Below are positions 16,280 through 24,118 of a stretch of 64,000 nt of DNA, in pieces. The DNA is from Bacillota bacterium (GTDB lineage: Bacteria; Bacillota; Clostridia; Christensenellales; Aristaeellaceae). Position numbers and translations under genes: made by a program. A model generated the notes under the pieces. It searched no databases and was not told the origin of the DNA. It was given only the letters and a program-made list of their open reading frames with translations. The stretch is taken from contig JAEZHK010000011.1 in assembly GCA_023416655.1 (NCBI GenBank), positions 1-64,000 of the forward strand, in the 5' to 3' direction. The stretch's first letter is position 1, and each line of letters begins with the position of its first letter.

Positions 16280-17344
16280 TTGAAGCGCATCGTACTGACC
16301 GGCGGCGGCACCGCGGGCCACGTGACGCCCAACCTGGCGCTCATCCCTTCCCTGATCAGGGAGGGCTGGGACGTGCATTATGTCGGCACGGCGGACGGCA
16401 TCGAGCGAAGGCTCATCGAGGCCCTGCCGGGCGTCAGCTACCACGCCGTTTCCACCGGGAAGCTGCGCCGCTATTTTGACCTAAAAAACCTGACCGACCC
16501 GCTGAAGGTGGTGGCGGGCGCGGGCCAGTCGCTGATGCTGCTCAAAAAATTACGCCCGAACCTGGTGTTCGCAAAGGGCGGCTTCGTATCCGTTCCGGTG
16601 GTCTACGGCGCGGCGGCGCTTCGCATCCCGGTGCTCTTGCACGAGAGCGACATGACGCCGGGCCTCGCCAACAAGCTGGCGATGCCGTTCGCGAAGAAGC
16701 TGCTGTGCACCTTCCCGGAAGCCGCGAAGCTCGCGGGCGCGAAGGGGCTGTACGCGGGCACGCCGCTGAGGCCCGAACTCTTCTCGGGTTCCCGCGAAAA
16801 GGGGCTGAAGATGTTCGGCTTCCGCGACGACCGGCCGGTCCTCATGGTGGTGGGCGGCTCCAGCGGCGCACAGTCGATCAACCGCGCGCTCAGGCAGGCG
16901 CTGCCGGGGCTGACCTCCGGCTTTCAGGTGCTGCACCTTTGCGGCGCGGGCAACCTGGAGGGGAACCTCGAGGGCACCCAGGGCTACTGCCAGCGGGAAT
17001 ACCTGAACGAGGAAATGCCCCACGCCTACGCGGTGGCGGACCTTTTGATCTCCCGCGCGGGTTCCAACACGCTTTCGGAAATTCTGGCGCTGCGCAAGCC
17101 ATCGGTCCTCATCCCCTACCCCAAGACCGCCAGCCGCGGCGACCAGATTTTAAACGCCCAGTCTTTTGAGGCGCGGGGCCTCGCGCGGGTTCTGTACCAG
17201 GAGGACATGACGCCGGAGACGCTGCGCGCGCGGGTTGTCGAGGTCTACAAGGACCGCGGGAACCTGATCGACGCGATGGAGAAGGAACCCTCGGCCAACG
17301 GGCTGAAAAACGTGCTCAAGTCGATCCGGGAATACGCGAAATAA
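16280..17344 (+). CDS. murG: UDP-GlcNAc:undecaprenyl-PP-MurNAc-pentapeptide GlcNAc transferase
   Basis: Makes lipid II from lipid I at the inner face of the membrane; 354 aa. The N-terminal glycine loop is TGGGTAGHVTPNL (MurG consensus GGTGGHxxPA, here GGGTAGHVTP). The acceptor-site loop is VFAKGGFVSVP and the second glycine loop is VVGGSSGAQSIN. The UDP-GlcNAc motif around SRAGSNTLSEILALRKPSVLIPYP is intact. The start is a TTG after AAGGGTGG; no ATG in frame has a ribosome site near the conserved N-terminus. It lies outside a dcw cluster. FH copy C is its leader and FH copy D starts right after its stop. Confidence 0.92.
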   Translation: MKRIVLTGGGTAGHVTPNLALIPSLIREGWDVHYVGTADGIERRLIEALPGVSYHAVSTGKLRRYFDLKNLTDPLKVVAGAGQSLMLLKKLRPNLVFAKGGFVSVPVVYGAAALRIPVLLHESDMTPGLANKLAMPFAKKLLCTFPEAAKLAGAKGLYAGTPLRPELFSGSREKGLKMFGFRDDRPVLMVVGGSSGAQSINRALRQALPGLTSGFQVLHLCGAGNLEGNLEGTQGYCQREYLNEEMPHAYAVADLLISRAGSNTLSEILALRKPSVLIPYPKTASRGDQILNAQSFEARGLARVLYQEDMTPETLRARVVEVYKDRGNLIDAMEKEPSANGLKNVLKSIREYAK

Positions 17345-17524
17345 GCGTTGAAAAACCACGATGGTTTTTCAACGCGTAGGAAGAAGACTGCGTGAGCCAT
17401 GAAATCCAGCGGGATTTCCGGGCGGCTCACTGACCCCAGGAATTGTTTCCGCCACCAGTATGCGCACTGGTTATGGAAACGGCGTTTCCGGCGCACGGGT
17501 CGCCGGAAACGGTTGTAAGAGAAC
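17345..17524 (+). repeat. FH element, copy D (well-conserved reference copy)
   Basis: Begins at the base after the murG stop. Hairpin 1 17345-17375 (GCGTTGAAAAACC / GGTTTTTCAACGC); linker with GAAGAAGACTGC; hairpin 2 17392-17430 (GTGAGCC / GGCTCAC, inner GAAATCC / GGATTTC, 3' bulge CGGGC); linker CTGACCCCAGGAATT; hairpin 3 17445-17480 (GTTTCC / GGAAAC with CCAGTATGCGCACTGG core); hairpin 4 17484-17510 (GTTTCCGGCG / CGCCGGAAAC); short tail. Confidence 0.92.
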
Positions 17525-17582
17525 AGCGGCATACATTCAACAGAAACACATCCTGAAAAGGGCTTCGGCCCCACAGATATAA

Positions 17583-18851
17583 ATGATTGATGAAAAAGCA
17601 GCCAACCGGAACGCGCGGCTGATGATTTTGGAGGGCACCATCTTTTGGGCGGGGCTCTCCTTTTTGCAGGGCGACACGGTGATCACCAACTTCATCCGGC
17701 TTACCACGGGCTCCGCGGCGCTGGCCGGTTTCGCGTCCACGACCAAGTCGCTCTGCTGGCTTCTGGGCCAGTTCGTCATAGGGCTCTTCATCCATAAATT
17801 CCGTTCGCAGTCGCGCCTCATGACCGTTGTGGGCTTCATGAGCCGCCCGCTGATCCTTCTGATGGCGCTGCTCATGGCGATCAACCTCCCCGGCGAGGCT
17901 TCGGCCTGGCTGTTCCTGCTTCTGTACGCGCTGTTTTTCCTGACCGACGGCATGCTGAGCCTCTGTTGGATCCAGATCTGCACGCGCACGCTGCCCTCCG
18001 CGCGGCGGGGCGAGGTGATCTCCATCCAACAGACCTTCGCCGGCATCGTGGGGCTGGGCGTCGGCTGGGTGCTCAAGACGCTGCTGGGCAGCGACCTGAG
18101 TTTCCAGATGCAGTACGCGGTGATCTTCTCGCTGGCCGGCGGGCTGATGATGCTGGACAGCGTGGCGCTCTCGCTGATCCGGGACGTGCCCCACGCAAGC
18201 GCTCCGGACGAGCCGCCGATCCACCCGATCCGCTACATTAAAAGAATGCTGCCCATCCTGAAGGATGAGCCGCCGGTGCGCCGTTCGCTGATCGCCAGAA
18301 TGATGTACACGCTCACGCTAATGGCCGCGCCCATCAATCTGATGTTTGGGCGCGAGGCTGGCCTGACGGAGGCGCAGCTGGCGATCCTGGTGTTCATGCC
18401 GATCGCGGGGCAGATCGTCTCGGGCGTATTGTGGGCGCAGGTCTGCCGGAGGCTGAGCTACCCGATCCTGATGCGCATGGCGCTGATCCTCGGCATCCTC
18501 TGCTCGGTCTCCAACATCGCATGCTATTTGATGGCCGAGGCGGGGCTAAACGTAATGGCCATGCTGTCGGTGGCGATGGTCCTCGTATCAATTAACAACG
18601 CCGCCGGCACCGGGTTTTACCAGCACATGATCGCGGAGACGCCCGAGGAAAAGCAGTCGGACGCCATCGTCCTGAGCGCGCTCATCATGGCGCCGCTCGC
18701 CTTCAGCACCTACCTTGCGGGCGCGATCGTCGAGCGCGCCGGATACCTGCCCGTGTACCTGATCGCGCTGGCCGCAGGTTTGATCGGGTGGATTCTGCTT
18801 CGGCGTCTTATCCCTGTCACGACGAAATTGCCGACCGAGGCGGGTACCTGA
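17583..18851 (+). CDS. MFS transporter
   Basis: Membrane carrier of 422 aa with about 12 predicted transmembrane helices and a charged central loop (aa ~205-235, PHASAPDEPPIHPIRYIKRM). It shows weak MFS character; the loop FIHKFRSQSRLM after helix 2 corresponds to the MFS loop 2-3. Substrate is unknown. There is no clear ribosome site before the ATG at 17583, so the start is uncertain. The last ~30 codons are part of an ~87-bp imperfect tandem duplication, and the stop codon lies in the first bases of the second, frame-shifted unit. Confidence 0.8.
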   Translation: MIDEKAANRNARLMILEGTIFWAGLSFLQGDTVITNFIRLTTGSAALAGFASTTKSLCWLLGQFVIGLFIHKFRSQSRLMTVVGFMSRPLILLMALLMAINLPGEASAWLFLLLYALFFLTDGMLSLCWIQICTRTLPSARRGEVISIQQTFAGIVGLGVGWVLKTLLGSDLSFQMQYAVIFSLAGGLMMLDSVALSLIRDVPHASAPDEPPIHPIRYIKRMLPILKDEPPVRRSLIARMMYTLTLMAAPINLMFGREAGLTEAQLAILVFMPIAGQIVSGVLWAQVCRRLSYPILMRMALILGILCSVSNIACYLMAEAGLNVMAMLSVAMVLVSINNAAGTGFYQHMIAETPEEKQSDAIVLSALIMAPLAFSTYLAGAIVERAGYLPVYLIALAAGLIGWILLRRLIPVTTKLPTEAGT

Positions 18852-18942
18852 TCGCGGTGCGCGGATACGGTTGGATGGAATCTGCTTCGGCTTCTTGTCC
18901 CTGTCACGGCGAAATGATCGTCGAACGCGCCTTGCCCGTGTG
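18755..18942 (+). repeat. imperfect ~87-bp tandem duplication at the MFS 3' end
   Basis: The segment starting GTACCTGATCGCG at 18755 recurs at 18844, including TCTGCTTCGG and TCCCTGTCACG blocks at an offset of 87-89 bp. A further block, GATCGTCGAGCGCGCC at ~18725, recurs as GATCGTCGAACGCGCC at ~18916. The second unit is out of frame. Confidence 0.8.
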
Positions 18943-18972
18943 CATCCCGCATATATAGTGCGGGATTTTTTT
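18943..18972 (+). terminator. intrinsic terminator of the MFS gene
   Basis: CATCCCGCA / TGCGGGAT stem with loop TATATAG followed by TTTTTTTA. It ends 15 nt before the next start codon and just before that gene's ribosome site. Confidence 0.85.
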
Positions 18973-18987
18973 ATCGGGAGGCCGCCG

Positions 18988-19767
18988 ATGGAAATTCATC
19001 CGCTGCGCCGCGTGATCCGGCGCGTGCCACTCAGCGCGGTCGCGCCGTCCAGGGAGCAGCCGCGCCGACGCTTCCAGGAGGAGTCCATCGCCTCGCTCGC
19101 GGAGTCCATCGAGCGGGACGGCCTGTTGTCGCCGCCAATGGTCAGGCCCTGCCCCGGCGGGTACGAGCTGATCGCGGGCGAGCGCCGCCTGCGCGCGCTG
19201 AAAAGGCTGGGCGCGGTCACCGTGGACGCGCTGGTGGTGGAGGCCACAGACAGCGAAGCGGCGGTATTGTCGCTGGTGGAGAACCTGCAGCGGGAGGAGC
19301 TGCACTATCTGGATGAGGCGGAGGCCTGCCAGCGGCTCGTCCGGCAGCACGGCCTGACGCAGCGGGAGATCGCGGTTCGTCTGGGCCGGAGCCAGAGCGC
19401 GGTGGCGAACCTGATGCGCCTGCTTGCGCTGCCCGAGACTGTACGAGACGCGTTGCGCGAAGCCCCGCTGGGCGAGCGCCACGCGAGGGCGCTGCTAAGC
19501 CTCCCGGGCGAGGCCGAGCAGCTGGAAATGACCGCAAGGGCCATCAATGAGGGCATGAGCGTCCGCGAGATGGAGGCCGCCATCGGCCGCGGCCCGCGCC
19601 CCGCGCCGCGCACGATACACGTCTACTGCCGCGACCAGCGCATGTTTGTGAACGCGCTGATGGCCACCGTGCGCTCCCTGAACCGCGCGGGCGTCAAAGC
19701 CGTCAGCCGCATCTTGGAGAAGCCGGAAAGCGTGGAAGTGATCGTGACGTTGCCCCGCCTTCCATAA
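18988..19767 (+). CDS. ParB/Noc-like CTP-dependent DNA-binding protein
   Basis: Protein of 259 aa with a ParB N-terminal nuclease-like/CTPase fold (motif GGYELIAGERRLRALKRLG, the GERR box) and ENLQREELHYLDEA. A helix-turn-helix follows (LTQREIAVRLGRSQSAVANLMRLL split across aa ~130-155), then a C-terminal domain. Such proteins slide on DNA as clamps, in chromosome segregation (ParB) or nucleoid occlusion (Noc). There is no parA, rsmG or mnmE neighbour, so which of the two it is cannot be told. GGGAGGCCGCCG precedes the ATG. The strong terminator upstream implies its transcription starts close by or comes from read-through. Confidence 0.85.
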   Translation: MEIHPLRRVIRRVPLSAVAPSREQPRRRFQEESIASLAESIERDGLLSPPMVRPCPGGYELIAGERRLRALKRLGAVTVDALVVEATDSEAAVLSLVENLQREELHYLDEAEACQRLVRQHGLTQREIAVRLGRSQSAVANLMRLLALPETVRDALREAPLGERHARALLSLPGEAEQLEMTARAINEGMSVREMEAAIGRGPRPAPRTIHVYCRDQRMFVNALMATVRSLNRAGVKAVSRILEKPESVEVIVTLPRLP

Positions 19768-19773
19768 CCATTG

Positions 19774-19920
19774 ATACCAATCCAAAACATTCTTTCGTCG
19801 TCGCGGCGGATCTTTTCGCGCATAGCTGCGTCACTCTCCGCTTGAAATAGCGCTGCGGTTCCTTGCCCTGCATCAAAAATCTCTCGCCGCTTTGGACGAA
19901 ACAATATTTCGTATTGGTAT
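19774..19920. mobile_element. MITE-like repeat, ATACCAAT termini, copy 2 (147 bp)
   Basis: Ends ATACCAAT / ATTGGTAT with interior blocks TCTTTTCGCGCATAGCTGCG and TAGCGCTGCGG shared with the copy at 2699-2886. It is about 40 bp shorter than copy 1. It lies just after the ParB-like stop. Confidence 0.75.
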
Positions 19921-19944
19921 GAGTGACATGGAAAACATTGGCCA

Positions 19945-19974
19945 TTGACTTGGTAAACCCTATATGTTTAGAAT
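19945..19974 (+). promoter_or_regulatory. sigma-A promoter of the first Big2-amidase gene
   Basis: TTGACT (19945-19950), 18-nt spacer, TAGAAT (19969-19974). An AT-rich leader of ~75 nt precedes the GTG start. Confidence 0.7.
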
Positions 19975-20048
19975 TAATCTGGCAACTTTAATGGGCATTA
20001 TAGGTTGGGCCACCAGTATTTTGCATACAAAAGAGAGGCGGCAGCAAC

Positions 20049-21146
20049 GTGAAGAGAACCATCCCCTTGATTCTGACCATCGCCCTCATTTTGACCTTTC
20101 TGAATATCATTCCGGCGCTCGCCCTGATCGTCCCGACGCCCGCGAACCTATCCCTGACGCTGACCGTCAAGAGCGAGCGCTGGTGTACGCTGACCATCAA
20201 ATGGTCCAACGTCTCGCTGGCGAACGCAGGGTATGAGCTTGTCGTCACCAAGTCGAGTGGCCTTTCCAAAACCTTTTACCCCGCCAAGGACAGTACGAGC
20301 GCCAGCTATACGCTGAGTAACGACGACTTTGCCGTCAAACTCCGCGCCGTCAATAAATCCTCTTCCGGCGTGATCACCCGTTCCGCCTACGCCGCCAAGA
20401 GCGTGGACATGGTCAATCCCACAATCACCGTGAACGAGGGTTTCCTGGCGTTGCGGCCCGGCGAGGGCGCGCAACTCAGCGTCAAAACGGTGCCGCTGTC
20501 CGCCGTTAAGTACTCGGTCGGGGACACATCCGTCGCCTCCGTCAGCTCTTCCGGGGATGTCACCGGCAAAAAGCACGGCTCAACCACCGTCACCATCCAG
20601 AGCGGGGTCACGAAGAAGACCGTCAAAGTCTACGTAGCGTTCACCACCGGCCAGATTCAGGCGGTCTGCGCCGAAAAGGGCTTCGTGACGGGCGCCTACT
20701 GGAGCTACTCCAAATCCACCGGGGACCCCTCCGCCTACACCGCCTCCCCGTTCAAGGCGACGACATCCAGCGCCACCAGCAAATCAAGGCCTGGGGACGG
20801 CGACTACGTGGGCTACTCCTTCGACATCGCGACCGAGTGCATGGGCTTCGCGCATTACATCGGCTACCGCATCAGTGGCATCCAACCCAAGCAGGGCTGG
20901 ACGAAGTACGTAAGCAAGGAGGCCATCAAGGCCGAGGGCGGGCTTATGATCGGGGACATCCTGCGCACCACCGGGCACAGCGCCATCCTTTACAACATCG
21001 GCGGAGACGGCACGCTCTACTTCGCGGAAGCCTGGGGCGGCAACAACAACCTCATCAAGATTGGCGGACGGTTCGCGGGCACATCCACGAACCTCACGCT
21101 GCACACCATCCCCGGCTTCGTCTACGTCTATCGCTGCAACCAGTAG
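20049..21146 (+). CDS. secreted Big2-domain protein with C-terminal papain-like (NlpC/CHAP-type) domain, paralogue 1
   Basis: Exported protein of 365 aa. A signal peptide (LILTIALILTFLNIIPALAL) is followed by a fibronectin-like region (aa ~32-120) and a Big2 domain (aa ~130-200, SVGDTSVASVSSSGDVTGK). A C-terminal domain has Cys264 (ECMGFAHYIG) and His310 (TTGHSAIL), then AEAWGGNNN. The Cys-His pair and spacing fit a papain-like peptidoglycan amidase or endopeptidase, but assignment to NlpC/P60 or CHAP is by eye. The start is GTG with GAGAGG 9-10 nt upstream. A tandem paralogue follows at 21580. Confidence 0.75.
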   Translation: MKRTIPLILTIALILTFLNIIPALALIVPTPANLSLTLTVKSERWCTLTIKWSNVSLANAGYELVVTKSSGLSKTFYPAKDSTSASYTLSNDDFAVKLRAVNKSSSGVITRSAYAAKSVDMVNPTITVNEGFLALRPGEGAQLSVKTVPLSAVKYSVGDTSVASVSSSGDVTGKKHGSTTVTIQSGVTKKTVKVYVAFTTGQIQAVCAEKGFVTGAYWSYSKSTGDPSAYTASPFKATTSSATSKSRPGDGDYVGYSFDIATECMGFAHYIGYRISGIQPKQGWTKYVSKEAIKAEGGLMIGDILRTTGHSAILYNIGGDGTLYFAEAWGGNNNLIKIGGRFAGTSTNLTLHTIPGFVYVYRCNQ

Positions 21147-21159
21147 CTTCTAAAAATTC

Positions 21160-21300
21160 CAAGGGTACAGGCGCGCAGGAGGAAATCTGCGTAAGCCTGA
21201 AATTTCGCGGAATTTCCGGTGGCTCGTCGACACATGGAAATGTTTCGGCTCCCAGGGTGCGGCTTTCATCTGCAAACGGAACCACCGTTGCTGTATGAAT
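21160..21300 (+). repeat. FH element, copy E (decayed)
   Basis: Keeps the linker GAGGAAATCTGCG, hairpin 2 with GAAATT / AATTTC and a decayed bulge (CGGTG in place of CGGGC), and traces of hairpin 3 (TCCCAGGGTGCGG). Hairpins 1 and 4 are no longer paired. Position after a stop codon is as in other copies. Confidence 0.6.
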
Positions 21301-21478
21301 GCCAAAGCTGATTGGGTATTCTCTTCACGGAATTCAAATAAACGGAGAGGGCGGTTTCCCTCTCCGTTTGAATGTGTTTCATCTCTCGTTTCACTGCCTT
21401 GCCATAATTCAATTCGCCCGATATGCGCGCAGCATGTTCGCTCTTTAATTATTAAATTATTTTTTAATTAACTTACTA

Positions 21479-21509
21479 TTGACATTCGCACCAAAATATA
21501 TTATATAAT
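21479..21509 (+). promoter_or_regulatory. strong AT-rich promoter of the second Big2-amidase gene
   Basis: TTGACA (21479-21484) and TATAAT (21504-21509, 19-nt spacer; an overlapping TTATAT at 21501 gives 16). The preceding ~60 nt are very AT-rich (an UP-element-like run), unlike the rest of the window. Between 21301 and 21420 nothing else is recognisable. Confidence 0.75.
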
Positions 21510-21579
21510 GGTTTTACAACCGCTGGAACTTGATCGCGAACGTGTATGCTCAACACAAGAAAGAAAGGTGTAGTCAATT

Positions 21580-22683
21580 ATGAAGAGAGCACTCATTCTA
21601 ATGGTCTTGGTCCTCGCCCTATGCTCAACCTTCTTTCATGCGATCCCAGCATCCGCTGCGAGTATTCCTGCCCCTAAGATCAATTCAGCGACACTAAAAT
21701 CCGTCGGCGACAATTGTGAGCTTTCCGTCACATGGGCTAACGTTTCTCAAGCCAACATGGGCTACCAGCTCAACATCTACAATTCGAAAAACGTGCTTAC
21801 AAAGGCTCTGACACCCAAAAAGGGAAGCACCAGCGCAAAGCTCACGGTGACGAACGACAACTACACCATCAAGATCCGGTCCGTGAATAAGTCCTGGCTC
21901 GTCATCACCTCGTACTCGTCCTACACCACGGCGAAGATAAACATGGTCAACCCGGTGATTACAACGGACTTCAACTATGCGGTGATTAAGCCGAATACAG
22001 CCCGAACTATCTTGATACAGACGCGACCGAAGACCCCGATTTCAGTCTCGCTAAGCAATGCCAATGTTGAGTATGGAATCAACTCAGGGGTAAGCTTCTT
22101 CTCAGCCAAGAAGCACGGCGAAACGGTCATCACCATCAAGAGTGCTGCAACTCAGAAGACCATCCGCATCTACGTGCCGTTCACGACGGAAGCGGTTCAG
22201 AAGATTTGCAGTGAAAAGGGCTATGCAACTGGAACATACTGGAGCTACTCCCTGTCGAAAGGTTCTCCCACGGCATATACCGCCTCCATGTACAAGGCTA
22301 CCACGGAGACTGCCACCTCAAAAGGCAGGCCGGGCTATGGTGACTATGTGGGCTACAGCTTTGACAACGCCAGGGAATGTATGGGGTTTGCCCACTACAT
22401 TGGCTACAGGATCAGTGGCTTCCACCCGTGGAGTGATTGGGTAAAGTTTATAAGCAAGGATGCCGTCATCGCCGAAGGCGGGCTTCAGGTCGGTGACATC
22501 GTCCGCGCCAACGGTCATAGCGCAGTGGTTTACAGCGCAGCCAACAGCATCGTAACCTTTGCAGAGGCTTGGGGCGGCACGAACAACATTATCAAGATCA
22601 ATGCTCCGTTTGGAGGAATTACTAACTGTACCACACTTGAAGCGATACCCAATTTTGCCTATGTCTATCGGTGCAAAAAGTAG
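21580..22683 (+). CDS. secreted Big2-like protein with C-terminal papain-like domain, paralogue 2
   Basis: Exported protein of 367 aa, clearly homologous along its whole length to the 20049 gene: signal peptide (MVLVLALCSTFFHAIPASA), fibronectin-like part, Big2-like part (less typical), and the C-terminal domain with Cys267 (ECMGFAHYIGYRISG) and His313 (NGHSAVVYS), then AEAWGGTNN. The catalytic pair is kept in both copies. The gene is visibly richer in A+T than its neighbours and has more varied codons, so the pair arose by old duplication or by separate acquisition. AAAGAAAGGTGTAGTCAATT precedes the ATG. Confidence 0.75.
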   Translation: MKRALILMVLVLALCSTFFHAIPASAASIPAPKINSATLKSVGDNCELSVTWANVSQANMGYQLNIYNSKNVLTKALTPKKGSTSAKLTVTNDNYTIKIRSVNKSWLVITSYSSYTTAKINMVNPVITTDFNYAVIKPNTARTILIQTRPKTPISVSLSNANVEYGINSGVSFFSAKKHGETVITIKSAATQKTIRIYVPFTTEAVQKICSEKGYATGTYWSYSLSKGSPTAYTASMYKATTETATSKGRPGYGDYVGYSFDNARECMGFAHYIGYRISGFHPWSDWVKFISKDAVIAEGGLQVGDIVRANGHSAVVYSAANSIVTFAEAWGGTNNIIKINAPFGGITNCTTLEAIPNFAYVYRCKK

Positions 22684-22696
22684 CGTCTGACGCAAA

Positions 22697-22735
22697 AAAC
22701 TTCGGCCGCGTTTGTACGCGGCCGAAGTTTTTATA
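22697..22735. terminator. bidirectional intrinsic terminator
   Basis: AACTTCGGCCGCGT / ACGCGGCCGAAGTT stem with A-run on the left and TTTTTATA on the right. It lies between two convergent genes and can serve both. Confidence 0.9.
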
Positions 22736-22743
22736 TCTGGATG

Positions 22744-24099
22744 TCAATCTGCGTGAATGCGTTCCCTGGCTTGCTCCGTCAACCCCATGTCCCACAGGAC
22801 GCTGCCGGACAGGTACTTGTCGCGAATCTCGCGGGAACCGGTGAAGGCGTCCTTCGCGTCCTGCTCGGAGATGCCGAGGTCCGAAGGCACGCGGGGCATG
22901 CCGAGGTCCCGCATGAGCTGGTCGATCTCCTCCGTCACGGGCAGCTCGTCCTCGATGATCTTGAGGATCTCGCCCCAGCGGGCTTCGATGATGTCAAAGC
23001 GCTGTTTGTGCCCCTCGGGGTCGTTCTTTTTTACTTTGGCCTCGATCGCCAGGATCTGCGGCGCGGTGTTCCCGAAGATGCGCCTCACCATCGCCTCCCA
23101 GGCCTCGGGGTCGAAGCCCGCGATGAAGCTCATGGCGCGCGCCCGGTCGGGTTTGAGGGTCTTGATCCAGTCGTACAGGCCCAGCGTCAGCCTCGTGCCC
23201 ACGCCCACCTGGATGCCGTGCAGGTCGGCCTTCTCGCCGCGCTCCATGCCCATCATCTCCCACATGTGGGAGAAGTAGTGCTCAAGGCCCGAGGCGGGGC
23301 GGGACATCTTCGCGAACGACATCGCCACGCCCGCCATGACCAGTCCCTCGCTGACCGCCTGGATGGTCTCCGGGTCGCGGGTCGAGATGGCGCAGGCGTT
23401 GTCCATGATCTTTTTGAGCGAGGCGCGCATCAGCCCGGCGATCTCCTCGCAGTAGTACTCGCCGACGACGAGGTTTGCGATGCGCCACTCGCAGACGGAC
23501 ACGTACTTGGCCATCATATCGCCAAGGCCCGCCCACAGCATGCGCATGGGGGCCTGGCTCATGATTTCGCTGTCGCAGAGAATGCCCACCGGGCAGGCGT
23601 TGTAGACGGTGGACTTGACGCTGTCCACGTGCATGGAGGACGAGTCCGACGCGTAGCCGTCCATCGACGGCGCGGTGCCGACCGCCACCTGCGGTACGCC
23701 GATGGCGTAGGCGGCCACCTTGCAGCAGTCGTTGATGACGCCGGAACCCAACGAAACGATGCCGTCGGAGGCCGGGGCGTAGCCCATCACGATGGAGCCG
23801 ACGGAGTACTCGTCCGGCTCGACGTGCTCCGCCTTCAGCATGAACAGTTTATAGGGGATGCCCGCACCCTTTAAAAGCGCCTCCACCTTTTCGCCCGCCG
23901 CCGCATACGTGTTTTTGTCGCACACGACGAAGGGGCGGCGGATGCCCAGATTCTTAAGCATTTCCGGCAGCGCCTTCACCACGCCCCGGCCCGCCTCGAA
24001 AGCCTTGAGCCCGGTGGTGTGGTGCCGGCCGCATGCGGGGCAGTCGTAGCCCCTGGGGTCGAGCAGCTCCTGGAAGCTCATTTCAGACAGATGTTTCAT
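22744..24099 (-). CDS. egsA: sn-glycerol-1-phosphate dehydrogenase (EgsA/AraM type)
   Basis: NAD(P)-dependent reduction of dihydroxyacetone phosphate to sn-glycerol-1-phosphate; 451 aa, slightly longer than Bacillus AraM. The nucleotide loop is SLGSGVINDCCK. The metal/substrate motif is APSMDGYASDSSSM (Asp ligand). Metal-binding histidines are expected in SGLEHYFSHMWEM and LHGIQVGVGT. It has an N-terminal extension with CPACGRHH (a possible zinc site). The ATG at 24099 follows AAGAAGGTCTTGATC. It is co-directional with alaS (19 nt gap), driven from the alaS promoter. Arabinose genes are absent nearby. Confidence 0.87.
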   Translation of the reverse strand: MKHLSEMSFQELLDPRGYDCPACGRHHTTGLKAFEAGRGVVKALPEMLKNLGIRRPFVVCDKNTYAAAGEKVEALLKGAGIPYKLFMLKAEHVEPDEYSVGSIVMGYAPASDGIVSLGSGVINDCCKVAAYAIGVPQVAVGTAPSMDGYASDSSSMHVDSVKSTVYNACPVGILCDSEIMSQAPMRMLWAGLGDMMAKYVSVCEWRIANLVVGEYYCEEIAGLMRASLKKIMDNACAISTRDPETIQAVSEGLVMAGVAMSFAKMSRPASGLEHYFSHMWEMMGMERGEKADLHGIQVGVGTRLTLGLYDWIKTLKPDRARAMSFIAGFDPEAWEAMVRRIFGNTAPQILAIEAKVKKNDPEGHKQRFDIIEARWGEILKIIEDELPVTEEIDQLMRDLGMPRVPSDLGISEQDAKDAFTGSREIRDKYLSGSVLWDMGLTEQARERIHAD

Positions 24100-24118
24100 G
24101 ATCAAGACCTTCTTTGGT

